A stretch of 37,482 bases of DNA from an uncultured Verrucomicrobia subdivision 3 bacterium (lineage in GTDB: Bacteria > Verrucomicrobiota > Verrucomicrobiia > Limisphaerales > UBA11358): the NCBI GenBank assembly GCA_903895255.1, contig CAITTG010000030.1, positions 1 to 37,482 on the forward strand. The letters are read 5' to 3'. Of the stretch, positions 24,591 through 32,164 are shown one piece after another (within the stretch, counting starts at the first letter, position 1; the number at the start of each line of letters is the position of its first letter). Position numbers and translations under genes: made by a program. The notes beneath the pieces are model-generated. The model saw nothing but the letters and a program-made list of their open reading frames with translations. It was not told where the DNA came from and searched no databases.

Positions 24591-24842
24591 ATGACTTTGG
24601 TGATTAAATCCGCAACGTCAGCCAACCGCGCACCGGGGATGACACCACCACAATTTTCTAATGTTGCCGGGCTCGACCGGGTTAAAGCCCGGCTGGAACC
24701 GGCGATCGCCGCGGCGCAACGCCCGGGTGAAACCCTTGGGCACATCCTTTTCCTGGGCCCGGCGGGTGCCGGTCCGGCCGCTCTCGCCGCCGGCATTGCC
24801 GCTGCCCTGGGTGTTCGTGCCGATAACGCTCTGGCCATTTAA
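24591..24842 (+). CDS. RuvB-like N-terminal mini-protein lacking the P-loop lysine
   Basis: The 83-residue reading contains FSNVAGLDRVKARLEPAI, then GETLGHILFLGPAGAGPAALAAGIAAALGV. This follows the start of RuvB (G-Q-x-x-V, x-A-L-D-H-x-L-x-x-G-P-P-G-x-G-K-T-T-L-A, then N-x-x-G-V) but has Pro-Ala-Ala in place of Lys-Thr-Thr in Walker A, so it cannot bind ATP normally. It ends about ten residues later, where RuvB would continue for some 250 residues. Codons are GC-rich like the core genome, unlike the next gene. It is either a ruvB-like relic cut by an insertion or a short stand-alone protein; real RuvB is presumably elsewhere. Confidence 0.5.
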   Translation: MTLVIKSATSANRAPGMTPPQFSNVAGLDRVKARLEPAIAAAQRPGETLGHILFLGPAGAGPAALAAGIAAALGVRADNALAI

Positions 24843-25635
24843 CATCCAAGATCTGCTTGCAGATTGCCTGACCGTTCTGGAAAAACGGAGAAAACTAAAT
24901 TCCCGGCACCGTCTGCTAATCGAAATGTTGCCCGATGTCCCGGATAAAACCGTCTGCGCTGCGGTGGCCGCCCATGAACTACATGTTCAGACCGGAACCT
25001 ACGAGAATCTGGTCAAAACCCAGGCCAAGTACGCTCAAACCGAATTAGCCATCCAAACCGACCCAGCGCTTCGCAACCAATGGGCCAAAATTAAATCTGA
25101 ATTCGATGTGCTCGCCTATTGCGATCACAAAGGTCTCATTCGCAGGACCATGAACGTCGAACGCAACCTGCGGCCGTCATTTTCTGTAAATATGCGGAGC
25201 AAGGATGAAGTCTTTCAAGCTGCGTTTGATGCGTTCTGCCTGCGCTGGAATCTTTACGGGATGCAAAATGATGAACCACTCCTGCTCAAGCTCGCAGTGA
25301 ATATCACGCCCTATGGAACCATGATCCACATCCCTGCCTATTGGTCCTTCGACCCGAAACGGGACATCTCCTGGGACGCTATTGCGAGCCTTCACCGCGT
25401 CCGGGTTCCCGGGCGTCAGGGCTCAGCCCTGGCCGAAGGACTCGCTGAGCGGATGAAAGCCGCTGAAAAACTGCCGCAACTGGACAAGGAAGTCCTTCGG
25501 CTCGGCCTGAAAGGTGAGAAAAGGCATGAATTTTTGTGTGCCGGTCTGGGTTTGGTCCCGGGCACAAGTGCCAGACGCATTAGCCGGCTCAGGACCGCAT
25601 TCAAAAACAAGTTATCGATGCGAAAAGCAAAGTAA
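24811..25635 (+). CDS. Unrecognised protein upstream of the AAA ATPase
   Basis: I do not recognise this protein. From the GTG at 24811 it has 274 residues; the first ATG is at 24925 and would remove 38. The reading is protein-like from about 24840 on. It has a helical N-terminal region (DLLADCLTVLEKRRKLNSRHRLLIEMLPDVPDKTVCAAVAAHELHVQTG), a mixed central domain with LRWNLYGMQNDEPLLLKLAVNITPYGTMIHIPAYWSFDP, and a basic C-terminus with PGTSARRISRLRTAFKNK that could form a helix-turn-helix. No signal peptide or membrane segment is seen. It is 88 bases before the AAA ATPase on the same strand, suggesting a joint unit. Lower G+C than the genes before it. Confidence 0.55.
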   Translation: MFVPITLWPFNIQDLLADCLTVLEKRRKLNSRHRLLIEMLPDVPDKTVCAAVAAHELHVQTGTYENLVKTQAKYAQTELAIQTDPALRNQWAKIKSEFDVLAYCDHKGLIRRTMNVERNLRPSFSVNMRSKDEVFQAAFDAFCLRWNLYGMQNDEPLLLKLAVNITPYGTMIHIPAYWSFDPKRDISWDAIASLHRVRVPGRQGSALAEGLAERMKAAEKLPQLDKEVLRLGLKGEKRHEFLCAGLGLVPGTSARRISRLRTAFKNKLSMRKAK

Positions 25636-25723
25636 ATTGCTCGGTTCGGGACAGCGATTGGGGACATTCAGTTCCTTTGAATGGCCGTTGAAATGAGGGC
25701 ATGATGTTGGCAAAGATCACATT

Positions 25724-26863
25724 ATGCTTAACGCTTCGAAATCAGTAATGCTTGGCCCAAAACGAAGGGCTTCACTCCGTAATCAGAAGTCAAAGACCTT
25801 GACGAGCATGGTCTGCAATCTGGGTGAGGTGAGCACCTTTTGCGAGAGTTTTGGTAAACCCCATGTTCCAGTGCTGGCCGCGTTTGGTGGGGAGCGTCTC
25901 CATGCTTGCAGGCTGCTTGGTTCATGGGACCTGGACCGGATGGTTAGGGAAAATGCCGATGCGCTGTTCCGCTCCATCCAAATGCTTCCGTCCAAAGAAT
26001 CCGTGGGGGAATTTGATGACCTCACGTTTCAACTCGGACCTCGGGCCTTCGTTTATGCCGATAAAGATCGCATCGTTGGATTTGCCGCTACGCTAAAGGA
26101 AGCCGAAGGTTTGGTAACGAAGTTTAGCCAAACCTATTCCAAACCGCAGACTCCTACTGGCGGCGATTTTTGCCTGATTCAGCAAGATCGGACCAACATC
26201 AACTGTCATACCGTCAGTTTACCTGCGGAAACGATCCTCACGCCGGAAATCCTCAACCTCCACTACGGTAGTGGCAGCGGGAAATGGCACCAAGACCTGG
26301 TCGGGAAACTTCAAAGCAGAAATAATGGGCTGGTTATTTTTGAGGGCAAGCCCGGGACGGGAAAAACCTTTTACATTCGTCACCTCATGGGCGAACTCAA
26401 GGAGTCGCACCGCTTTTATTTTATTCCGACCGCGAACTTGGGCATTCTTTCGAGGCAGGATTTTATTGGTTTTTGGGCCGATCAGCGCCGGGTGCATGCC
26501 AAGAAGAAATTCACCGTCATTTTAGAGGATTCTGACGCTGCCCTGATGACGCGTGGATCGGATAATCGCGAACAAGTCAGTGCCATCCTTAACCTGGCTG
26601 ATGGCATGCTCGCCGATTTCCTCCGGCTGCAAATCATCTGCACGATCAACTGTTCTGCCGCTGACATTGATCCAGCGTTGCTGCGTCCCGGACGCCTCAT
26701 TTGCCATCGGGTCTTTAACCGCCTTGATTACGATGAGGCTGTCCAACTGGCTGAAAAGCTTGGCAATAAGCTACCTCAGGCTCATGATTATTCCCTTGCA
26801 GAAGTGTTCGCCGGCCATGATGCAAGCGAAATTGACCGGCCACGTATAGGCTTTGCCACCTAG
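25724..26863 (+). CDS. AAA-family ATPase
   Basis: The C-terminal half is a clear AAA+ domain. It has Walker A FEGKPGTGKTFYIRHL (about residue 206), Walker B KFTVILEDSDAAL, sensor 1 LQIICTINCS and the arginine-finger region DPALLRPGRLICHRVF. The Walker A loop has the canonical GKT. The first 200 residues are a non-catalytic domain with no recognised family, containing GPRAFVYADKDRIVGFAATLKEAEGLV. The end (DRPRIGFAT) matches the usual close of such stand-alone AAA proteins, so it is complete. ATG 25724 is used; the ATG at 25808 is also possible. ATPase activity is likely; partner and role are unknown. It sits in lower-G+C accessory DNA. Confidence 0.8.
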   Translation: MLNASKSVMLGPKRRASLRNQKSKTLTSMVCNLGEVSTFCESFGKPHVPVLAAFGGERLHACRLLGSWDLDRMVRENADALFRSIQMLPSKESVGEFDDLTFQLGPRAFVYADKDRIVGFAATLKEAEGLVTKFSQTYSKPQTPTGGDFCLIQQDRTNINCHTVSLPAETILTPEILNLHYGSGSGKWHQDLVGKLQSRNNGLVIFEGKPGTGKTFYIRHLMGELKESHRFYFIPTANLGILSRQDFIGFWADQRRVHAKKKFTVILEDSDAALMTRGSDNREQVSAILNLADGMLADFLRLQIICTINCSAADIDPALLRPGRLICHRVFNRLDYDEAVQLAEKLGNKLPQAHDYSLAEVFAGHDASEIDRPRIGFAT

Positions 26864-26886
26864 ACTGGAAATAACCCAGGCAAAAC

Positions 26887-27000
26887 ATGATATTCGCCAG
26901 CATAGATTTTGAAACAGCCAATCATTCTGATGCCAGCATCTGCGCTGCTGGTATGGGATTGTCGGTCTTCACACTATTGACCTGGCCACTGACAGGGTAA
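26887..27000 (+). pseudogene. N-terminal remnant of a DnaQ-like 3'-5' exonuclease
   Basis: ATG 26887 opens MIFASIDFETANHSDASICAAGM. This follows the DEDDh exonuclease start (D-F-E-T-A-N with the first catalytic Asp and Glu, then S-x-C-x-x-G). Homology stops after about 23 residues near 26955 and a stop codon follows at 26998. Families of this type continue for at least 150 residues, so this is a truncated relic directly after the AAA ATPase gene. Confidence 0.65.
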
Positions 27001-27272
27001 ATCTTCAAAGGCGGACTGTCAGGATGGTTCAAAACTGAGCCAAACATCCCATTCCCAGGCCCACAGTCCAGCCACCAACCATAGTGCTGAGGCTGGACAA
27101 TCACAGGCATTCGGTCATGTAGAGGCCGGATTGTGGCATTGGCTTCGGTGGTGATGATGGTAAACGACTCTAAGATTTGGCTAGGGGCAGGTTCATCCAA
27201 ATCAGTGTCGGGGCAGTCTAAACCCGACCAGTTCAAGTTGGCTGAATTTGGTGGAGCGCTGGTTTGCAGCAC
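26922..27272 (-). pseudogene. C-terminal remnant of an SRAP (YedK/HMCES) protein
   Basis: On the minus strand the stretch from about 27176 to 26954 reads LESFTIITTEANATIRPLHDRMPVIVQPQHYGWWLD and later IYPVSGQVNSVKTDNPI. These are the hallmark C-terminal motifs of SOS response-associated peptidases, which crosslink to abasic sites. The N-terminal catalytic Cys2 and the central part are missing, and the sequence upstream of 27176 has no resemblance, so only about a third of the protein remains. It ends where the DnaQ-like remnant begins, on the opposite strand. Confidence 0.75.
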
Positions 27273-27373
27273 TGAGCCAGAAAGCCGTGCGCCGGGGAGT
27301 CTTTCACATCGTCCAAGATTTGGAGGCAGCCATCCGCGCCTTCACGGTGGCTCGGAATGCCAACCTGGCACCG
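27221..27373 (+). pseudogene. IS630-family transposase C-terminal remnant
   Basis: In the frame containing 27221 the reading is PTSSSWLNLVERWFAALSQ followed by AVRRGVFHIVQDLEAAIRAFTVARNAN. This is the conserved C-terminal part of IS630/Tc1-mariner transposases, where the S-W-L-N-x-V-E-R-W-F segment contains the final acidic catalytic residue. Nothing before 27221 continues the family and no inverted repeats were found, so it is a fragment of a decayed insertion sequence. Confidence 0.75.
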
Positions 27374-27583
27374 TGGCTCGCGCTCGGCTGCCGGACTGGG
27401 CTCTGCCGGTCACTCCTGATGCTGTTTATAGTAAACCACAAAACGCTGATTTGGGCAACCGGAAACTGTGTCATAAAGCGTCTGGATGGAGACAATGTGG
27501 GGTACAGCTACATGAGCAAACTGGGCGGAGCACAAATCTCAGCCCAGTTTGCTTTTGGGAGACCACTTCTTCCGTTCCACAAT
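27374..27583. other. Non-coding tail of the relic region
   Basis: This interval between the transposase remnant and the 3' end of the beta-CASP gene shows only readings without family resemblance. It is probably decayed DNA. Confidence 0.5.
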
Positions 27584-29353
27584 TTAGCGGAGACTCATGC
27601 GTGTGCTGGTCAGATAATATTTTGCCAGTTCAAGTTGCTTCACGATTTCATCCAGAAGTTTCGCATCTCGATTGCCATAAGAAAGTTCAAGCAAGGGGCC
27701 ATCCATCTTTTCCAGGTGGCGGAAACTGATAAGGGCAGCCTTTTGGGGCGAATCAATTTGCGGGTCAAAATCCGTCCCCATCTTGTTCTTAATCAGATCA
27801 AACCACCCACCACCCACATCGGGCAACTCAACTTGCTCAACCAGCCTGGAATCCAAACTGTTTAACTTGGCTTTTTCGACTATACTGATTTTTAATGCAT
27901 TTCGCGCACTATTATCACCATGAACCAGAAAGACGCGCCTTAGAGTTCGGTATTCGTGCCCGCTATTTTTATGCATGATGAAATCAAGAAGACCGTCGCG
28001 ATCCGCGTGACCCGAGAAATACCCGGAAAGATCAACCACCTTGGCCTTTATGCAATCGCTTTTCAAATTCCAGGCGTTGCCATCGATATTGGCGTTGGGG
28101 TCTTTAGCCCGCTTCTGCAATTCCGAACCAGGTGTCCCTGGACCTTGAAATCCAGTCATGACAACAGTAGTTCGTTTGTCGGGCAGATTTTGTTTCAAGT
28201 GATGCATGATGCGTCCCCCGTTGCACATTCCTGACCCGGCCAGAATGATTCGCAGACCGCTCTTTACAGCCGGCGAGGGCATTCCGTGATGAAGAGCGTA
28301 GTGGTTTCCCACTTGCCTGCCGCGGCGTTGACCAAAGATTGCCGCCAAAAACTCGGCCAGATCCTCAAGGCTGATATGTAATCGCCCGATCAGTTCCGGA
28401 TTCAAGTAGAGCGGTTTGCCATTCGTACGAATTCGCTGCAATTCCCGGACGAATATTTCTCCGTGTTTTAGTGCCAATGGAGAATCAATCACGATAGCGG
28501 GTCGGATATCAAGAACACCATGGTCGCTACAACAAATCCGGCTCAGCGATTCTTCATCGAGGTGATGTTCGAGCAGACAATGCAGATCAATGACTAGATC
28601 GTGAAGTCGCTGCAGCGTAAAACAGGGGAATATTACTGTGGCCCCGGGTCCTGCCTGAGCGGCCCTCAGCAATTCAGTTTTTAGCGCCTGTAGCCGCCTT
28701 CCGTAATCGGTGTATTCCGGGTCCCGGACTCGTCCACCATATGTGGATTCACAGACTATGAATTCCGCATGGGTAGATGGATATTGCCTGTCGTTCAGAG
28801 TTGGTTGATAGCAGTTTCCATTCGAATTGACACCGATGTCACCCGAGAACACGATGGTCTTTCGTAAATTCGGATTTTTTTCACCAACGTCAGAAAACTG
28901 GAATTCGAATCCCACCGAACCTAATACGTGGGAGGTCCGAATCATGGAAACGGTGAGATTATGGTCGATTCCAAAAAATTTCCCGTATTCAAAATTCGGC
29001 CGCTCATCCAAGCTTACAAATTCGAGTTTGCCCACATCTGCGGCATCAAACTTGGCATTTGGGAGGTTGGCGGCATCTTTGAGTGCCAGCTTAGTCAGAT
29101 CAGCAGTTGCTCGGGTACAATAGATTTTGCCGCAAAACCCCTGTTTCGCCATTAATGGCAACGACCCGCAGTGGTCAAGATGTGCGTGAGTGAGGAATAT
29201 AGCGCTTAGCACCTCTGGCTTGAAATCAAGCTGAGTTGGCGCATGATTTCCTTGTTCGATGCCGCAATCAACAAGGTAATACCGCTTGCGGTGGCTCAAC
29301 AATGTGCAAGATCCGGTTACGGTGCCAAGTGCACCAATGAAACGTATTTGCAT
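27584..29353 (-). CDS. Metallo-beta-lactamase-fold nuclease with beta-CASP domain
   Basis: The 589-residue protein shows the metal site H56-x-H58-x-D60-H61 in LTHAHLDHCGS, then SHVLGS with a further His, FSGDIGVN with the bridging Asp and ESTYGGRVRD. The beta-CASP part has FPCFTLQRLHDL and ILAGSGMCNGGRIMHHL, followed by the RNA-specificity region LSGYFSGHADRDGLLDFI and VFLVHGD. Family members are Zn-dependent RNases and DNases of the YSH1/CPSF73 type. It is over 100 residues longer than usual: an insertion around residues 255-300 and an extra C-terminal segment of about 100 residues. GAAAGGAA lies upstream of ATG 29353, a good ribosome-binding site. It is transcribed after the unknown gene at 29606-31375. 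Confidence 0.9.
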   Translation of the reverse strand: MQIRFIGALGTVTGSCTLLSHRKRYYLVDCGIEQGNHAPTQLDFKPEVLSAIFLTHAHLDHCGSLPLMAKQGFCGKIYCTRATADLTKLALKDAANLPNAKFDAADVGKLEFVSLDERPNFEYGKFFGIDHNLTVSMIRTSHVLGSVGFEFQFSDVGEKNPNLRKTIVFSGDIGVNSNGNCYQPTLNDRQYPSTHAEFIVCESTYGGRVRDPEYTDYGRRLQALKTELLRAAQAGPGATVIFPCFTLQRLHDLVIDLHCLLEHHLDEESLSRICCSDHGVLDIRPAIVIDSPLALKHGEIFVRELQRIRTNGKPLYLNPELIGRLHISLEDLAEFLAAIFGQRRGRQVGNHYALHHGMPSPAVKSGLRIILAGSGMCNGGRIMHHLKQNLPDKRTTVVMTGFQGPGTPGSELQKRAKDPNANIDGNAWNLKSDCIKAKVVDLSGYFSGHADRDGLLDFIMHKNSGHEYRTLRRVFLVHGDNSARNALKISIVEKAKLNSLDSRLVEQVELPDVGGGWFDLIKNKMGTDFDPQIDSPQKAALISFRHLEKMDGPLLELSYGNRDAKLLDEIVKQLELAKYYLTSTRMSLR

Positions 29354-29605
29354 GGTGTGTTCCTTTCACTTGGTTGAGGCAACCGACGCCTGGAGTTTCG
29401 TTGAGGGAATAACCGACTCAGGCAAATTACACCCGGTCGCCGGTGCTGATACGATGTTTGTTTTCATGATTACTAGCCCGCTACTGTTTGTTTTTTGGTT
29501 TAGGAGGCAATGGCTTATTGCCTCGGCTGTATCCGATGACGGCTCGCTGCACTCGCAACAAGCGGAAGGGAGCACTCAGGTCTCCAACGTCTCCGAAATT
29601 TTAAA

Positions 29606-31375
29606 TTATTCGTGGTTTACCCCATCTGGTTCCGCGACCACTCTGTCGTCGCTTGCAACCGCTGTGTGACCAGCACTTGCCTCAATATTTGAGATCCGGT
29701 CGGTCCAACGGAGTTCTTTGTTTCGCGTTCTCTGGGCTCCGGGCTGGTCAATTTCAATGCCCAAGGACAACAAATGCGCTTGGCGCAGCCACCAAAATGC
29801 GGCCAACAGTGGTCGTCTGGGGGAAAGTTTGGGATCCAGCCCTATCTTATGCCGCAACGAATCGTAAAGCCGGCCTGATGCCTCCCGCACCATGGGATCC
29901 GGATCGTTTTGTGATGACCAATAGGCGATCCGGTGAGATGAACCCTGCGGGTTGATGCGCAATTCACCAGCTGCGCGGGCATAGCACGCCCGCCAAATCG
30001 GATTAGGTTCAACAAAATCTTCGTTTGTCAGCTTCCGGTCAGCGCAGCCTTGAAGACAATCCTCCCGGTTTTTAAGGCGCTTCAGGCAAAACATTGCAAA
30101 TTCGCCCCGGATGGTCGAAAGCTCCGGATCTGTTTCCCTTTCTATGCGCAGAGCGGGGCTTCCCAACAGGTTCCCAATCCATCTTGGCAGGCAGGATAAG
30201 GATTCAGGGACCGGCTCTTTCCCCGCTTCAGGCCAATGTCGAAGATCTCTAGCTACCGCCGGCTCGGCCAGCTCTCGGAGTCCCAAAAGGAGAGGTTTCA
30301 CTGCCGCCCAAGGTGAGCCAAATGCGAGGATTGACTGAACAACAACATCGTAGAATTCCCAATCATGATGACTAACCTTGTTGTGCAGTTCAGAGCGAAG
30401 CTTCCCAAGTTGCACCTGTCCGGCCCGCTCAATACGTTTGGCAACGCTGGCGTCTATAACGCAGCCAGCTTGGTTCCAAGCGTTCCCAAAACAATGGTTG
30501 GCCAGCCAAAACCACAAGTAGAGGGCCTCCCGAGTATTGGCGATTTGTTCGAACCGCGCATCCATCAATTCAAACCATTGAATAATCGGCTCACCGTAGA
30601 CCTTCCACCCCATTTTCCCAACATTCATACCGGTGGTATCAATGCCGGCTTGCAGCGTGGCTAGAATCTCATCACAAGCTCGCCAGTTGCACGATTCCAC
30701 GTTTGATTTGAAAGCTGTGTAGAAAACACGCAAAACCGAGTCGATGCGATTGTGTGAATCTGGCGAAAAAACAATGAGACCAAAATAATTAGGTGGCGGA
30801 TTCGTAAGACACTCAAGTGCCAATTGCAGCCAAAACAAGGGATGCCGGGGATGCCGCTGAAATGTTGCTTTTGCTGGAGTGATAACCAGCGGGATGCGCC
30901 GACCGGTAGGAACAAGGAATGAGCACAGCTTCCAATCCAAAAGCCCGGATAACTCCATGTTTGGAAGCAGAACATCGACGACAAATGCCTCAAAAGGAAA
31001 GTTGACGTCTTCACTCCATGATTTGAGGATGGAATCCCATTCGTATCCGACTTCATCAATCAGGCAGGAAACTGACGACATCATCGATGTGTCATCGGCC
31101 CATAGGGCTCTGTAGACTCGATCCCGAAGCCAAATAATTCTGAGTAGTTCGGCTGCGAAGTACGGAATACCTTCCTGCTTTGGCCGCTGGAACTGCTCCA
31201 GATGAGCAACAAGTCCAGACGGCAATTCAGTCAATGGGCGGCTGGTTACCGGGGCGAAACATCGTGCGAGACAGGCTCGTTCATCTGGGGTAAACTTGGC
31301 AAAAGATTCCCCATGCTTGAACAAATCGCCTACGCTGCGAATTGCATTGTCATCCGGCTCTACAAGAGTTTTCAT
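29606..31375 (-). CDS. Unrecognised 589-residue helical protein
   Basis: I do not recognise this protein. It is soluble and mostly helical, strikingly rich in Trp, Leu and Arg (WFWLANHCFGNAWNQAG, LLAAFWWLRQAHLL). Stretches such as DPDPMVREASGRLYDSLR resemble single HEAT-like repeats. About residues 115-210 (FVVDVLLPNMELSGLLDWKLCSFLVPTG, then FGLIVFSPDSHNRIDSVLRVFYTAFK) look like an alpha/beta segment that could hold an active site, but no catalytic motif is clear. It has no signal peptide or membrane segment. The ATG at 31375 is the first in frame. It precedes the beta-CASP nuclease on the same strand with 252 bases between them, so a shared transcript is possible. Codon use is less GC-rich than in the core genome. 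Confidence 0.7.
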   Translation of the reverse strand: MKTLVEPDDNAIRSVGDLFKHGESFAKFTPDERACLARCFAPVTSRPLTELPSGLVAHLEQFQRPKQEGIPYFAAELLRIIWLRDRVYRALWADDTSMMSSVSCLIDEVGYEWDSILKSWSEDVNFPFEAFVVDVLLPNMELSGLLDWKLCSFLVPTGRRIPLVITPAKATFQRHPRHPLFWLQLALECLTNPPPNYFGLIVFSPDSHNRIDSVLRVFYTAFKSNVESCNWRACDEILATLQAGIDTTGMNVGKMGWKVYGEPIIQWFELMDARFEQIANTREALYLWFWLANHCFGNAWNQAGCVIDASVAKRIERAGQVQLGKLRSELHNKVSHHDWEFYDVVVQSILAFGSPWAAVKPLLLGLRELAEPAVARDLRHWPEAGKEPVPESLSCLPRWIGNLLGSPALRIERETDPELSTIRGEFAMFCLKRLKNREDCLQGCADRKLTNEDFVEPNPIWRACYARAAGELRINPQGSSHRIAYWSSQNDPDPMVREASGRLYDSLRHKIGLDPKLSPRRPLLAAFWWLRQAHLLSLGIEIDQPGAQRTRNKELRWTDRISNIEASAGHTAVASDDRVVAEPDGVNHE

Positions 31376-31552
31376 ACACTTTAATCATGCTGTTCACGTC
31401 AAAGTCGCCCGGTGGTTCAGCGCCAAATTGATTTAACGCTGTAGCATCTTGGGCCACCAAACTGCTGTTTGATGTCGGTTGGCGGGTAAAAACCCACAAT
31501 TCACGAATGCTGTATTGAATTTACTCACGCATTCCAAATTGTCAACTTCTGA

Positions 31553-31789
31553 TCAACCCGGACTGATAATGTCGAATTGCGCCAAAATTATTGTTACCCG
31601 TGGTCTGGAACTGGGAATGGCAGATCGGACCCCAAACTTCCTGGCTTCGTAGCTGGCGGCACAGACCACTCCTCTTTGTGTGGGAGGGGAACCGACGATC
31701 ACGGGCTTGCCTCTCAGCTGGGGATTATCACGCTGCTCTACCGAAGCGTAGAAAGCGCCCATATCGAGATGGAAAATAACCCGGAACAC
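31553..31789 (-). pseudogene. N-terminal remnant of a DinB-type (Y-family) DNA polymerase
   Basis: From the GTG at 31789 the reading gives [20 protein letters not shown] followed by [10 protein letters not shown] and [20 protein letters not shown], the start of a translesion DNA polymerase IV with the first catalytic Asp retained. Homology ends at about 31610 and the frame closes at 31553; the remaining 290 or more residues are missing. It lies between the unknown 589-residue gene and tRNA-Tyr, so it may mark an insertion or deletion boundary. Confidence 0.8.
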
Positions 31790-31940
31790 GTCCTCAGAAT
31801 ATTACCAACTTTAATTGGCGGGTGGAAGTTCGACCGACCGAATCGCTGGCAAAATGACAGATTCAAATCGGCTTGGGTTGACGTGAATAATTTTCGAAAC
31901 GTTATGACTTTACGTTATGACTCGCCGGGGTGCCAAAAGC

Positions 31941-31975
31941 AAAACCCCAACTAAACAATTGGTTTAGCTAGGGTT
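31941..31975 (-). terminator. Intrinsic terminator of tRNA-Tyr
   Basis: On the minus strand, directly after the CCA end, AACCC-tag-CTAAAC pairs with GTTTAG-ttg-GGGTT across a short loop and is followed by TTTTGCTTTT. The stem, loop and T-rich tail fit a Rho-independent terminator for the tRNA transcript. Confidence 0.7.
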
Positions 31976-31983
31976 GATAAAAA

Positions 31984-32069
31984 TGGTGGTAGGTTCTGGA
32001 TTCGAACCAGAGAAGGCGTGAGCCAGCAGATTTACAGTCTGCCCCCGTTGGCCACTTGGGTAACCTACC
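31984..32069 (-). tRNA. tRNA-Tyr (anticodon GTA)
   Basis: The minus strand reads as a class II tRNA. The acceptor stem GGTAGGT/ACCTACC closes at 32069 and 31988, with discriminator A and encoded CCA at 31984-31987. The anticodon arm is GCAGA-CTGTAAA-TCTGC, anticodon GTA. A long variable arm, typical of bacterial tRNA-Tyr, is followed by a T arm with GGTTCGAATCC. It has 86 bases and looks intact. The integrase gene is on the other strand just upstream of its 5' end. Confidence 0.95.
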
Positions 32070-32123
32070 AAAATCAATAATATCAAGCACTTGACCGCTG
32101 TTCCCGCGAGTGCTATTTCTGCC

Positions 32124-32147
32124 ATTGTATCCCGGGATTGTATCCCG
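32124..32147. repeat. Tandem 11-bp repeat before the integrase gene
   Basis: ATTGTATCCCG occurs at 32124-32134 and again at 32137-32147, 13 bases apart and 18 bases before the integrase ATG. It could be an operator or an integrase arm-binding site; no protein is known to bind it. Confidence 0.45.
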
Positions 32148-32164
32148 CGCAATCTAAAATCACA

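Noticed and set aside
27584..29353. Reading the beta-CASP protein as housekeeping RNase J
   Set aside because: RNase J has a different C-terminal domain and different beta-CASP motifs; this protein is closer to the YSH1/CPSF-like group with SGMCNGGR and an extra C-terminal segment.
29366..29575. 69-residue minus-strand reading between the two 589-residue genes
   Set aside because: Ser/Thr-rich, GTG start without ribosome-binding site and no motif; its position is suggestive but evidence is too weak.
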